Shown here: positions 40,675 through 53,823 of the stretch, in pieces
How positions within the stretch are numbered: position 1 is the stretch's first letter
Layout of the letters: every line of letters begins with the position of its first letter
Source of the DNA: Rozella allomycis CSF55
Lineage: Eukaryota > Rozellomycota
Length of the DNA: 64,000 bases
Direction: 5' to 3'
Assembly (NCBI GenBank): GCA_000442015.1
Contig: KE561071.1
Span: forward strand, 62,001 to 126,000
Notes under the pieces: model-generated
What the model saw: the letters and a program-made list of their open reading frames with translations, nothing else
Databases searched by the model: none
What the model was told of the DNA's origin: nothing
Translations under genes and position numbers: made by a program

Positions 40675-40732
40675 ATAAATTTAATCTTTTCAATGAACTT
40701 TAAGATGATTTATTTGTAGAGATTTGAATGAT

Positions 40733-43700
40733 TTATTTCTGATAGATTGGAGGCAAGAGGGATTGAGTGCTTCCCTTCTTTAAACTATTTGTTGTGTACA
40801 AAGAAACTTTGCTATCTTTAATGTTGCCATCTTTAACGTTTTCATTTTTATTAATTTTCTTTTTGAATCTTAACATTGGAAGAATCATTTTTGCATTCAT
40901 TTTGTTAGATTTAGCAGAAGCATCACGTGGCAATGAAATTGTAGATCTAATTTGATATTTCAAAGTAAATAATTCTGTTTTGATTTCCAGATTTATGGGT
41001 CTCAAACTAATCTTCTTTTCTGGTTTAAAGTAGACTGTGAAATCATTTGATTGATCATTTGAAAGAATTCCATTGCAAGGGTTAATTTTAAACCAATTAA
41101 AAGAATCATCCAAGAAATAAGCTTGGAATTGCAATGGACGTTCAGATAAATTTATTCTTGAAAAATTAATAAAAGTTTCTTGGCCAACAAACCCTTCAAT
41201 GTTTAAAACTTCAGTCACTTCATTTCCTCTGCCAGCAACAATCAAACTTTGACGCCATCTTCCACCCAAATGATCTTCTAAAATTATTTCACATTCTCTA
41301 TAGCACGAATCTTGTGGCACAAACAAAATCTATTTTTAAATTAAATTCATTTTTTACTTCAAATGTGAATTTTAAACAAAATTCTAAAATTTCTAATTTT
41401 GTTATCGATAAAGTTAAGCCCCTTTCAGGTTCTCCATTATCAATTGAAAATTTAACATAAAATGAAAATTTATCCAACAATTCCATCAATTCACTCGATT
41501 CAATATTTGATTCTATTTTTGTATGATAATTTGAAACTATCATTGGAATTGTCACTCTTGTTTCTTGTCCAACCTTTCCTTCAATTAATTCTCTTCCCTC
41601 CATCAACACCTCTGGTATCGCCTTTCATTCCCCCAATCAATAATTACCTTTATTGGATATCGCCAAACAATCCCCTTTTCATTACACTCCACAATAACTG
41701 TAGCTCTGCATTCCTTCATTTCTTTAGGCGCTAAAATAATCGGTATATTAAACATCTGTTTGGCGTTAACTTGAAACTTTTTCTTCAAGTTCAATTGTGG
41801 CAACTACTATCACCCTTTAAACACTTTTACTTGAATGCAATTTTTACTACAAACATTTTCTAAATTTATTGAAACTTGAATAGGTTCCGTAAATGGATTC
41901 CTAAAATCAATTGAAAATGGCGTTGAAACATCAACCAACCCCTGCAATTCCAAAAGTGGCGCCTCATTCGGCATTGTTGAAACTCCACACACTAAATATT
42001 CAATAGTCCCAATATTCGCATGTTCAAATACTATTTTGCCAGTCTTTTCTTTTCCAACATCATTCGGGAAAAAGACAGCGTAAACTAGCCGTGAACTTCT
42101 AGCTGGAACAAACAATGTCTTCAATGGCTCAATAGGCTCAACTATATTCGATCCACTAAGAATCTGGTCTTGCGTCATTATAAAAATACAATCAATATTA
42201 ACGTAATTTATATTAAATGTAACATCCGTTTGAAGCAGATTGTCAACATAAAACGCATGTTGCTACTAAAATATTATTCGTGAATTTACAGAATATTCAT
42301 TTAAGGCAGCTTCAAGTAAAGGAAGTGAAATTGGCTTTGCCGGTTGCACATCCAACAATAATTCATACGTAAATTCAGCCAAAATTTCATTGCTAAATGT
42401 AATTCTCGCTCTTCTTATTCCAACTTGTTTAACTGTTAACGTTTAATATAAAATTTTACTAGCTACAAAACACAACTTGTAAACTTGTTGCTTCTTTGAT
42501 GGAACAATGATAGAATTCGGTCCAATCAATTCATCATCATCATATTCAACCCTAAATTCTAAATCTACGTCAGCTGGATTCGTAACAGTAATTTCAACTA
42601 TCGCTTGTTTGTTCTGCTCCACCGAAACTTTTATGGTTCCTTCTGGTGGTGTTTTCTCAACCTCCAATTCAAATGCATACCAAATCCTCTCTCGATTCTT
42701 TCTTGAAATAAACGACAAACAATCCTTTATTGTTCCACTACAGTTTGGCTGGAAAACAAGCTTATAATCAATAATCTTTTTGGCGGGAACTTTAACACTT
42801 GAAGGCGAAAGTAAATTTGGCAATCCAGTAATGACGTCATATTCAACATCTTCATCAGAAGAATTATCCAATCTTAGTAATTTTATAACCTCTTATTTAA
42901 ATGTATATTTTTTACTTGCTGTCTAGCTCTGCATTTTGTTACAAATGTGTCATTTGGCAATGGCTCTTCACCAACACCATTCAATGCAAATACATGATTC
43001 TGGTTTGTGTTGGAATTTGTTAAACTTAAAACAGCCGCATATTCACCCTGCAAAGGTGGTTGAAATGTCAATGGATACAGTGTTGTTTGTTGAGGTCTGG
43101 CTATAATAGTGGTAGGTCCACTGAATGCATTAGATCCTTGAATGAATGCCTTTTATTACCACTTTAAAATTAAATTTACTCTAATGTTCCATGAATCATT
43201 TGTTTTATTAACAATTGGAATTTCTTGTTCTATTTTCTGTCTAGCTGGCACAATCATGTCTAAATCAGCTCTGCAACCTTCAGCTATTGAAACACCTTCT
43301 AATTTATAGACTCTTATATCATGGGCATCCAAGCAAGACAAAATTATATAACAACTATATCTCCCAGGCATCTTTAATTTTCAAGTTAAAATTTTACTTT
43401 ACCTTTGGTTCAAATGTAACTGAAAGCTCAAAATAAGTTGCTGATTCATTAAAAGAAGTCAAACTTTGATTTTCTTCCAGATTGATCTCCGTTGGACCCT
43501 TGAAGTAACTATTGGAATATTCCACCTCATTATCTAAATCCATCAATCTTACTTTGTATCTCGTTGCTTCTTCAGGCAACGAATAAAGTTCTCTCAATGC
43601 AGCAATTTGTTGGTTTTCCTTTTTGGACACTTTAACTTTGGGGTTCAACAGGTAATTATTAACAGCTTTTTCTCTATTTAAACTATTAAATGATATTCTC

Positions 43701-46700
43701 AATGATTTTTCCAACTTGTTTCCACATTTGCAAGTGTATTGAAAAGTTTCAGATGGGACTGGAATTGTGGCTTTTCCCTTTACTTGGTAGAGAAACTCTC
43801 CAACATTTTCATCTACAAAATATAGAGTTGCTTCGTGATTCCCCAACTAAAATAATCAATTGATGGATTTCATACTGTGAATGGACAAAATGCGATTGGC
43901 AATTTAGCCATGCCGTCCCCTTCCAACACTATTTCAGTAAATGGTATTCTAAACGCTGGTGGAATTGTATCGGTTGAAGATGATTCTTCGAGAACCTATT
44001 TTATTAATCCTTTGTGTATTACTTGAACCAAATCAACACTAGAACTATTCTTTTTGCCTCGCCAGTCTTTTTGCGCGCTTTGAACAGATTTAGTGACTAC
44101 TTTAAAAGTCTTTAACTGAATTGAAAATTTTCCTCTCATTGGGAAGGGATTCTTAATCTCTAGTTGGATAGTAGTTGGAGGATGAGAATACAATGGGCCT
44201 ATTCATGCCTAGTGAAGAAATTACCTTGATTATCTTAATAAATGAATTAATTTACCTTCAATTTCAAAAATTTGTTTTGGATGTGGCTTTTCAACATCTG
44301 ATGTTAAATTGAAAACTAAAACAGAAGCAGTTTCCAATGTCATTTTAGATGATTTCAGAGTAATTTGAGCTTTGGCGGTTCTAGAAAACCTGTATGAAAA
44401 ATAATTAAAGAATAAACCTTGAAAAGTAGTCAATGGCATATTTAACATTTGACTTTGAAGGTACAGTCACTGTTATTTCTTTAATAGAGAATTCTGGAGC
44501 TCCTTCTAATTGGACAAGAAAGGTTAGAGATTTATTAGTTGGATTGTTGATTTCAATGTACTTTGTTATCTTTTCATGCAGCTTTCCTTTAAATACAATG
44601 TCATCTTTAGGAATGAATTCAGGCAAAACTAGAAACAGATATGTTAATAACAGAATAATGTCTTTAATAAATTTCAATTTGATTATTTACCATAAGCGAA
44701 GGGTTTCATGATTCTATCAGGTGAAAATCTAAACCCTGGCAAGATATTCTGAAGCGTCTGAGAAACTAAATTTGCATTTTTGTTTCTCATAGCTTCTGAA
44801 GTAACATTGTAATTAAAATCATTTATTTCAAGTTGGCTGATGAAACATTGCAGTAAACAGCCAATGTAAACAGAGTCTTTGAAACAATCTTCAAAGTCTG
44901 TAATTTTGGCATACTTTTTGGTCAACTTTTCTAATTTCAACTAATAAATTACTTTATGATATTCAAATGAATTCCATTTCAATAAAGTTAACTCATTTGT
45001 ACTAAAAATTTTGTTTGTTGCAGTTGAAATGTCCACTTGAGCATCAACTATATTCTTTAACTGCTTTGGAGTGATTCTTTCCATTAAAAATACTTTAATT
45101 ATTTGAAAGACCAGGGTAATCCATGCTTCTCTTGAAATGATATCAAAGTTTGCTTCAAACGTAGACAAATAAGAAATAAATTCATCTGAAACAGCAGTTT
45201 GTGATTTCATGTTATGAATTCTCATTTGATTCCATTTTTTGTAATCTTGCAAAGAAAACAAATATTCAGGCTTGATGCTACCAAGCAACGCGCCTCTTGT
45301 ACAGAGATAGTTTAGAATCGCCAAGTATTGTCTTTCCATTTGAATCAATCTTTCTTCAGCAGTTCCTTTAAACGTTTTTGTAACAATTTACCTGATGGTG
45401 TCTTGAATGAAATTGGCAAATTCTTTTTTCCTCCTAAAATTTGAACCAGATCAAAGATTGGCTTTCCATTTTGTTGAATAAAAGAATTTGGGAATTCTGT
45501 GATTTGAGTATTCTATTAATGTAAATAAATTCTATTACTAGAACAAACACATCAGTAAACCATGATACAAGCATGTTAGAAATCTTAATCAATAAAGAAT
45601 AATCAACGCTTCCGTTGCTCAAACAAAGACCAGCCGGTGATGAAATGAATTTGTAATATTTTTTGAGTTTGCTATTTCAACAACCATTAATGAATACCTG
45701 AAAGATAAATTCTCCAAATCAGCACACAAATTATCATTATTACGAACAGAAACGTTTTCATTCGATGATAAATTTTTAGATTTATTATTTGATTCTTCCT
45801 TGATTGATAACCCATAACGCTTTATATTTTCCAATTCATTGACTCCAATCATTCTTCCATCGTCTCTTCTTGTTGTTTCTAAAAACCAATAATTTGTAAA
45901 TACGCTGCAATCAAAAGTCCCGTGAACAATTAACCGGAAAGACGATCCATTTCCTGTAACAAAGTCGATAAACGTATTAAATGATATCGGTTTATTAGAT
46001 TTAGACTTTATAAAGACAATTAATCTTTCTCCGTTAGACTTTAACTTCTTTCCTTGAGGAAATGATAACGTCAAATTTATTGGCTGAGAATCTGGCGGAG
46101 ATTTGAAATTCAATTCGTTTCTATCACATCCATAATTTAAAATATTAAAACATGAGACAGCTTCAACACCACATGGAACAATCGGAAGATAAATTTCTGG
46201 TNTATTGGAATTGTTAATGTTATCCAAATACACAATTCTCCAGTAAATAACTTTGTTCCATTGACTCGTTAAAGTTAAATTTGAATCATTGTCTAAAAAA
46301 GTACTAAGNCTGGTGGGTCAAAAATTAACGCGGGCTCAACACCCATCCCTTGTAAATTTAGTAATGTGGATGAAATAACTTTATCATTCATATCAATCGC
46401 TTCAATCATAAAATCAGCAGTAGATAAACCTATTTAGTATAAATATCGCAATTACCTAATTTGGTTGGTCTAAACGTTATTTTGATGCTAGTTGAAACCC
46501 CAAAAGATAAAGATCCAACCAAGCTAGAAAAACGAAAAGAATTATTGGAATTGTTAATGTTATCTAAATACACAATTCTCCAGTAAATAACTTTGTTCCA
46601 TTGACTCGTTAAAGTTAAATTTGAATCATTGTCTAAAAAAGTACTAAGAGAATACATCAATTNATAAGAGCAATGGCGAGGGCAAAGACTTTGAACAAAC

Positions 46701-49700
46701 CAAAGGAGAGGCATTTTCCATCCATTCAATTTCACCACTGATCGATTTTAACGGTAATTTAAACTCGTTAATTTCATCTTCTTTAGTTGGCGCGTAAATC
46801 AACGTTAATGTTAGACTTGATTTTGGCTGAACAATAATACTGTAGAATTTATTCGATTTAATGAGATTTGACTTCAAATGAGAAGAACCTCTCATCCCAT
46901 TTGTCTTTTTGGAATTATCCAAAGCGGTTTCATTATTCTCAGTTTCTTCAATTGAAAAACTTTCATATTTATTTAAATCTAAATGCAATTGAGCTTGAAC
47001 GAGTTCATTATTGATTAAAGTAAAATTCTTTCTAGATGAATTTCCAACATAAACGGGCTCCTTAAACATCAAATCACAGAAAGAAACAACAACGTGCGGT
47101 TCAACTGCCATATACGTGATTCCTAATCTTAATCCTCTCGTTCCCAAATAAAATATTTGAGTCGTCTCGTGAAATTTTCCCGGTTTACTCGGTAAAACTC
47201 TGCAAGTTAAATCAATTATCCCGCCCGCGGCCAATAATCCTTCATGGGGCTCAATTGTAACTTGGCCTTTGGGAATGTAAAAGAATGTATCCAAAGTCCC
47301 AGTGTTTCTTAATTTGATAATTCTTTCAAATGTAGTAAAAGTTGAAACAATTGACTGGTCAGTAATAGAGTTTTCAAGCGTTGCATTGTCACCCTCATTT
47401 CCATTATCTTTGTCATGCATGTACACTGGAATCATTCCATACTCAATATCTTTAATATTAACAACACAAGTAGTTGGAGTAACTATCGCATGGCATGAAA
47501 TTGATAATCGATCACCGTTTTCAACTAGCAAATACCAAACTTCATCTATTTTCTGTCTAGATCCAGGAATAAATCTAACTTTAATATTTAAACTTGAATT
47601 AGGTTCAATTACTCCAAATCTAGGATTAATCGAAAAATACTCGGGAGATTCAAAGCTTAAACATTCCTCTTTAATATTTTTGGACTCACTCATAGCATCT
47701 TTATAATTAATTGAATTTGATTTAGACCAAACAAAATTTGCATAGACTTTGTGATTATTCTTCAAAATTAAAACTTCTTCCTGGTAAAAGTCTTTTCTCC
47801 TAGTTATTTCTCCTTTGTGTAATCTGCCAGTTAAATCTTCAAATCTGATTTCTTTTGTCGATAATTCAAGCGATAGGGGAATCACATGGGCTAACAATTT
47901 TATAGTTGACTGATGCTTATCATTTATTTTGTATGACATTTGTTCCAAGAAAGATCCGGTTATTTTACCCGTAAAGTTTATCACAAATCCTGCAGCATTC
48001 TTCTTCGGCACATACTGAATCAACGAATTTTCGCATTCTATTTCAAAACTCGGATTATTCTTTGGCAACTCCAATTCAATCTTTATTGCATTTCTTGATC
48101 CATTTATAAAATTTAAATTGAACGATTTCTTTGAATTTAAAATGATAGTTCCGAATTCTATTTGTTGCGTTAAGCAGTTGATTTTTGACAACTCTGATGG
48201 CACAATCGGCTTTTGACATTCCTGTCTTTGCTTTTCAGATATTGGATTAGAGGAATGAAAGGGTGCTAAACTGCCTGGTTTCAAATTGGTATTTGCCATA
48301 TTGTCTATTGAATTATTGTTGAAGTTGTCCAGTTCTTTATAGTTACTCGCATTGGTATCAAACTTTAAATCTCTTAACACTTCTTCAAGATCGATGTCGG
48401 GTGCATTCAAGCCATTTATCGGATCATAATTCTTTTCTTCTATTTCATCAAGATTTAACAAATCTTTCATTTTAAACGATTTATCATTAAAGACTATATT
48501 CGATCTCTTTTCACTAATTCGTTTATTTCTATGATTTCTAATATATTTAATATGCTTTTCCCTATTAATGTTCAACTGCTTTCTTTCTATTATATTTCTT
48601 TCCTTCGATGATCTAACTCCCCTGGTAGATTCAGGATGTCTCTTTAAGTACTTATCTAGAAATTTGTCTTCATTTTTATCCGCGTAATAAGAAGGCACTT
48701 TCCACATCGAGCCATAAACTGAATTCATGCTACTCAACTGCATGTCTCCGTTTTCAGTAACTTTTGCAACACATAAGGCGTTTATTCGTAGATAAAGTGT
48801 ACAAAGGTATTGATTATCAACAGTCAAAACTTTGATTGGTAAATTAAAACTACAATCCCCCAACTGTCTAGGAAAGAACAGAACATTAATCTCTTCAAAA
48901 CCACCCCTTTCTATAACATTTTGATTCACGCTGAATTTAAAATTTGGAAACTGTGCTATTTCATACCTCACAGGTAATTTTGAACTTTGGTTTCTCATGT
49001 AACACTTTAACTCTTTCTTTTCTTCACATTTTACTTGGCCAAATTCCAACTCTTTAACAGATAGAGATACGTCAATGGGATTAACAGTGGCTACACAATC
49101 GATTTCCAAGGGTTCTGCCATAATTGTCTGTTCAAATTCAGGAAATACCTCACAATCTTCGCCAACATTATTCATCAACTCAATTGCAAACGTATATTTC
49201 TTTTTCAACTCTCTTGGGGACTGAAGCACAAGCTTATTTTGAAATCCATGTCTGTTTTTATTCTTTTTTGATTTGACAGTCACTGAGATATTGACTTCTG
49301 AGTTTCCTGGGACAAGAAATTTATCTTTTGAAAAAATGATCACATCTTCTTCTATTACTTCACAAGACAAATTTTCAGTGGATCCTAGTGAGCACCTCGC
49401 ATGAAGCGGTCCATGGTTAACAAATTTAACATGCATATCTCTCTTTTCTCCAGCGAACATTTCTCCAAATTTACATTCTGCGTAGACCAAGTCATCACCA
49501 ATTTTTGTACTTAATCTTACACTTTGTCTTGTAACATTCGCTTTAATATTCAAGACCTTTGTATACTTGTCGTTTGCAACAAATGGTTTCATAGGAGAAT
49601 CATATAAAGGTCTGACAGTAAATATCTCAGCTCTTAAGGGCATATTAAGTAATTCAATCATCTCGGGATCAATTTTGATTTTCACGTTTGTTACATGGTT

Positions 49701-50396
49701 AGCATTGGTTGCGAATTGATGACCTTCAAGGAAAAATGTTCTGGGGCTAACAGTCATTATTTCGTCATCATAGTCACCGAATTGTACAAAGCAGGGTTTC
49801 TCTCCTACATTGTTAATTACAACGTTCCGTTCTAGCACTGGCTTTTGGCTTTCATCGTGCCAGACAATGTTACCGAAATTCAACGAAGATATCATTTCCA
49901 CTTTTGCTACAGATGGTGTCGCGTTCAAAGGAATAGTCAATGTCTTTTTCATGCCTATAATTTCTATGGTAATCGAATCTTTATATGCATTTTCGGATTC
50001 ATCTAACTGGACTTCATCATCTTGGTTGAATAGATTTGGCGAATCATGCTTTTCTCTTTTTATCTCTTGATTGATTTCTGGAGACCTTTCTTCACCGATA
50101 AAATGAAGTAAGTTCTCGTCAAATTGCAGTGCGTCCTTGTTGCTTATTATGGATGCTTTCTTAGGTGCATTGAATTCGACTATTAAAGTCAATTCCATTC
50201 CAGGAGCCAGAAAAACAGGGTCAGTTATAAATTTAAGCGTAGAATCGACTATCTTAAAATGCTTACAAGATGGCGCCTCAATTGCAAGTCTTATACTTTT
50301 TGAATGCCTGTTGGTGATCGTAACATTTCTTTGTATTTTTTGAGAAGGCTCGTAGTGCGGAAAATCAAGCCGTTCAGGAAAAGATGTAACAACCAT
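40733..50396 (-). CDS. CFAP47: CFAP47-like giant ASH/HYDIN-repeat flagellar protein
   Basis: A gene of about 9.7 kb on the minus strand. One very long first exon (50396 to ~46664) is followed by roughly 18 short exons separated by introns of the usual ~26-30 nt, giving around 3,000 residues. Immunoglobulin-like ASH/HYDIN repeats occur along its length (RLDFPHYEPSQKIQRNVTIT, VSLSVKELEFGQVKCEEK, FNLNFINGS-like, GEITRRKDFYQEEVL). At ~45350-44690 there is a calponin-homology-like domain, followed by EFIPKDDIVFKGKLHEK, matching the region after the CH domain of CFAP47. The CH domain separates it from HYDIN and supports the CFAP47 call. In animals CFAP47 is an axonemal central-apparatus protein. 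Gaps at 46202, 46309 and 46663 interrupt it. Confidence 0.82.
46203..46648. repeat. 106-bp duplication around gaps inside CFAP47
   Basis: 46203-46308 is bounded by N on both sides and repeats 46543-46648 with one difference (ATCCA against ATCTA). The short copy is probably an allelic or redundant mini-contig placed beside its own locus, not a real repeat. Confidence 0.8.
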
Positions 50397-50444
50397 GAAT
50401 GAATGGTATCCACGATCTGTATTAACTAAACAAACAAATAAATT

Positions 50445-51099
50445 TTATTGGTCATCTTGTATTCTCTGTCTTCTACGTGTAGATTTTTCAGATTTCTTTG
50501 TCTCTTGTTCGAGGGACTTTTTCATGTTTCTAAAATATTATAAATCAAACCGCTTTACTCGAACATGGGATTGGATGCCACTTTCCATGGTCTTCTTAAT
50601 TCACCAGATGCTGATTTTCCAAGAAAATAAATTTTGAAGAGAGGGCTTTTAATTAAATTGAATATTGGTAAAACAGATTGGATAATCAAGGGTTGAGTAT
50701 AACCAAACTTTACGTGAAGGAACGCCAAAATAGCTACTGAAATAGATGCCTTTCATTAATTTGCTTCCGTATAATTACCTGTCTTAAGTTTTGCTTTAAT
50801 TCCATCGTATCATACTCTTGAATGCTCATTTTCACAGTTTCCTTTTTGGTCTCACCAAATGGTTCAGGAGGAGGTGTATACATAACAACAGCTTTATCGA
50901 CATTTTTCTTAACTTTGAAATAAATTAAGGCAAAGACAGAAAAAACCAAAAATTGGGCAATCGTGTAAACAGCCCTAATGGTAGTGAGGTTCTCGGGTGT
51001 GTCTAAATTAAAGTATTTGGACTATATGAAGTAAAAAAGATAACTTACAACTTGTATAGTACCAAACACAAGTATCAAAGGTAAGAGTGCAGAAAACAT
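50445..51099 (-). CDS. PHO88: PHO88/SND3-family ER membrane protein
   Basis: 189 residues in four exons; introns 51022-51048, 50750-50778 and 50530-50558. The N-terminal segment (ALLPLILVFGTIQV) and the next (AVYTIAQFLVFSVFALIYF) are hydrophobic. The family marks are EYDTMELKQNLRQ, VKFGYTQPLIIQSVLPI, and a C-terminus IYFLGKSASGELRRPWKVAS that parallels the yeast HLFGKPATGDLKRPF stretch. Yeast Pho88/Snd3 sits in the ER membrane and takes part in SRP-independent protein targeting. The stop is 48 bp upstream of the CFAP47 start codon on the same strand, so CFAP47's promoter must overlap this gene's 3' end. Confidence 0.92.
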
Positions 51100-51126
51100 T
51101 TTAGAACCTGTAAATTTCAATAATAC

Positions 51127-51279
51127 ATGGCGACAATTTTACCAAATTTTAGGCAAATATACAGAGATTTTCGAACTGAAGAAGAAGATAAAAGGCTGGT
51201 TAATATAGCAATGATCAAGTTGGCTGTATTTATTGGATTTTGTGTCCTGTCCTCTTTTGCAGCATCTAAAACTCACTAG
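51127..51279 (+). CDS. 50-residue single-pass membrane protein
   Basis: A short ORF (MATILPNFRQIYRDF, EEEDKRLVNIAMIKLAVFIG) with a charged front half and one C-terminal hydrophobic segment of about 20 residues, ending SKTH and TAG. It fills the space between the PHO88 start and the TOK stop, both on the other strand. Its size, net charge pattern and topology resemble small mitochondrial outer-membrane proteins such as Tom5, but similarity is too short to claim. Support is moderate: a good start, a membrane segment, and no other explanation for the space. Confidence 0.5.
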   Translation: MATILPNFRQIYRDFRTEEEDKRLVNIAMIKLAVFIGFCVLSSFAASKTH

Positions 51280-51306
51280 TCATATAGTGACTTTGGAATA
51301 AAATAT

Positions 51307-52431
51307 CTATTGTGTTGTATTCGAGCTTCGAGCTGTTTCGCTAATGTTCTGCGATGTTTTTGACAATATGAAATTGATCACCGAAGAAATGGCCACTAGA
51401 CCTAAAGATAATTGCACTTGCTGAAAGGCAATTCCAAAAGATGAAGCTGGAACGATATTTCCGTATCCTATTGTTGTGATTAAAGTCCACGTAAAATATA
51501 CCGAGTCCAAATATCTCCATTTTTCTGAATACACATAAACCAGTGCGCCCAAAAACCAAATGATCAATACGATTGATGAAACCACTACTATATCAGCGTA
51601 TTTCACAAGGATTCCTCTGGAGTTATCAAAAAGAAATGCAGGTCTCTTGAATTTGCTTACGACATGTTTCACCTTTCTTGTCAGACTATTAAGTAACCAG
51701 GAGCCGAATTGGCCAAGCATTACACCCATTATAATAATCCCTACTGTTCCGAGAATCATAGTAGCGTAAATTCCTCCGTCAGTGGAAGGCACAATGTTGC
51801 CGAAACCTGTAGTGGTAAATGTGACCAAAGCAAATTGGCCTGAGATGGCAAACGTCCAGCCTTCAATTGCGCTAAATATTATACACGATAATAAAATGAA
51901 CATCAATGCAGCAATGAATGATATAATGGTGACATATTGCGCTTTTTTCATTCCTAGAGGACCCTTCCATCCGCCGAGAAGATCAAAGGATTTATAGCAA
52001 TTGATAAATTCAAATATAATAGATAAAAGCATCAATACCGAAGCGATGATAGTCTGTGAATATTCCAAAGTAAAAATATTATCATATTCCACATTGACCG
52101 AGACTACCAAAAAAGTAAACGATATCAAAGACAAAAGTATTCTAATCAACGGGAAAAATATGGGCTGCATTAACCAAATAATTAACATTGCTGCCATATG
52201 GCGTGTCCAATGATTTAATTGTTCAAATAATGTTTTCTGCCAGAAAAAGTCTACCAATTGACAAATAATTAATAGCAATAAAAAAGCCAAAGCCGCGCAA
52301 AGAATGTAATAGCGTATAAAAATCCCGTCTGATTGACTTGATTCATTAGGAATCGATGCCAAAAAGCTAACAACAAAAGAAGTTGCAATCATGGAAAGAA
52401 TAAAGGAGAAAATCGAGTAATCGTTAATCAT
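51307..52431 (-). CDS. TOK1: TOK-type two-pore-domain outward-rectifier potassium channel
   Basis: 374 residues, one exon. Eight hydrophobic segments are arranged as four, then pore 1, then two, then pore 2 and the last. The two selectivity filters are FTTTGFGNIVPSTDGG and LITTIGYGNIVPASSFG. This 8TM/2P arrangement is the TOK family, known chiefly from fungi. It carries outward potassium current across the plasma membrane. The protein is shorter than yeast Tok1 and has almost no cytoplasmic C-terminal tail. It is the strongest fungal marker in the window. Confidence 0.95.
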   Translation of the reverse strand: MINDYSIFSFILSMIATSFVVSFLASIPNESSQSDGIFIRYYILCAALAFLLLLIICQLVDFFWQKTLFEQLNHWTRHMAAMLIIWLMQPIFFPLIRILLSLISFTFLVVSVNVEYDNIFTLEYSQTIIASVLMLLSIIFEFINCYKSFDLLGGWKGPLGMKKAQYVTIISFIAALMFILLSCIIFSAIEGWTFAISGQFALVTFTTTGFGNIVPSTDGGIYATMILGTVGIIIMGVMLGQFGSWLLNSLTRKVKHVVSKFKRPAFLFDNSRGILVKYADIVVVSSIVLIIWFLGALVYVYSEKWRYLDSVYFTWTLITTIGYGNIVPASSFGIAFQQVQLSLGLVAISSVINFILSKTSQNISETARSSNTTQ

Positions 52432-52483
52432 TAAAGTATATCATTTTGTTATTTTTTCCCGAAATGGTAAGCGAAATTTAGTT

Positions 52484-53801
52484 ATGAATGCAATTCGATT
52501 TTATTCCAACGCTGCACTTGCATACAAAAAATTACCAGAAAAGTCTTTTTATCATTTTCTCGATCACCCAGCTTTGAAACAATTACTATTGAATGCGGAT
52601 CTAGAAAAGGCAAAACCAATACAACAAGTCCAGTTTGACTCGGGGCATCCAATAATTATTCATCCACCCGATTTTGATCCTGTTAAGGGATATATGGCTA
52701 GCATGCTGAATAGAGCGTTAAAAGAAAGAAGAAGGCCTGATTGCAACGGACTAGTTTTAACTGCTAGTCCATGGAGAGCATTAAGTGATGCCATGGTTTT
52801 CAAGGAAGCATTTGCCTATATAAGGAATACAAGTTACCAAAAAGAAGACGATGAGAAGAACAAGAGAGAATGGTACTATGATTTACGTAATTTCGGGGTC
52901 CAAGTTGTGAGTGCTGCTCTCGTTGACGAACAAGTAGCAAAAAATATATTGGCGGGATACGCGCAGAAGTTTATAATCGGGTGGCTGCCAAGGATGATCG
53001 CTATGGGGAATATAATACCTTACGAGGTGATACTTCAGCGCATCAATACTGTAAATTGTTAATGTTTGTTTGAAATAGCTAGTCCTGACTGACGTGGATC
53101 TACTTGATCTTGAAAATGATGTCTACTTTGATAATTTGATGAACTTTCTAAAAATCCCACTTTCTCGTACAAAATTACAAATTCAGTTGTATTCAAGAAG
53201 AGAAACTAAAGGTTTGATTAGACTGAAAGAAGCGATTGGGAAGCCCACTTGGAAGAAATATGATTTCACTGAAGCACAGAATGAACCACATGAAATATAT
53301 AAGCCTGTAATTGAAGCGAATAAATTCATCTCTTTTATTATTGATTATGTCAAGGAAAACCCTAAAACGACAATCATGTGTCCAACTGAATCTTTTGCGT
53401 GTTTCCTGATTGAAAAATTGCAAGGGGCTGGCATTTCTAACGACAAAATATTGGTAGATTTGCCTTTTGCTGAAAATTATTTCACATCTCGAGGTTCCTT
53501 ATTTTTGTGGGCTGAAGGTGAAGAAACATTGGTAACAACGAATGAAGCTTCCAGATCTTTGGCGCTTTCAAGATCGGATGGCAATATAATATTCATAGAA
53601 GGATCAGAACAGCAAATTGAATATGACCTTTTTAACATCACAGGAGAGAAAATTCAAATTAAATTCAACAAAATCAACGAGGCAGTCGAAGAGGGAGAGA
53701 AGATTGAAATGCCTGAAAAGGGAGAGTTTGCGGATTATTTAGTCGCTCAAGGGTATTCAGTTGAAGAGGCTAAATCAATTTCTCATCAAATATTTCAATA
53801 A
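52484..53801 (+). CDS. degenerate DEAD-box-helicase-like protein, possibly mitochondrial
   Basis: 429 residues in two exons (28-nt intron at 53051-53078). The N-terminus (MNAIRFYSNAALAYKKL) is basic and amphipathic and looks like a mitochondrial presequence. The core is laid out like a two-domain helicase: NGLVLTASPWRALSDAMV in the place of motif Ia, LLVLTDVDLLDLEND in the place of DEAD, and a second RecA-like part (ISFIIDYVKENPKTTIMCPT, EKLQGAGISNDKILVDLP). The Walker A GKT and the DEAD acidic pair are not evident, so ATPase activity is doubtful. I rate the helicase link as tentative. It ends with a UBA-like helix (FADYLVAQGYSVEEAKSI). Confidence 0.5.
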
Positions 53802-53823
53802 AAAGATAAGATTAACATTTTTT

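Noticed and set aside
50395-50637. 80-residue plus-strand ORF
   Set aside because: Antisense to the last exons of PHO88, which are confirmed by family similarity.
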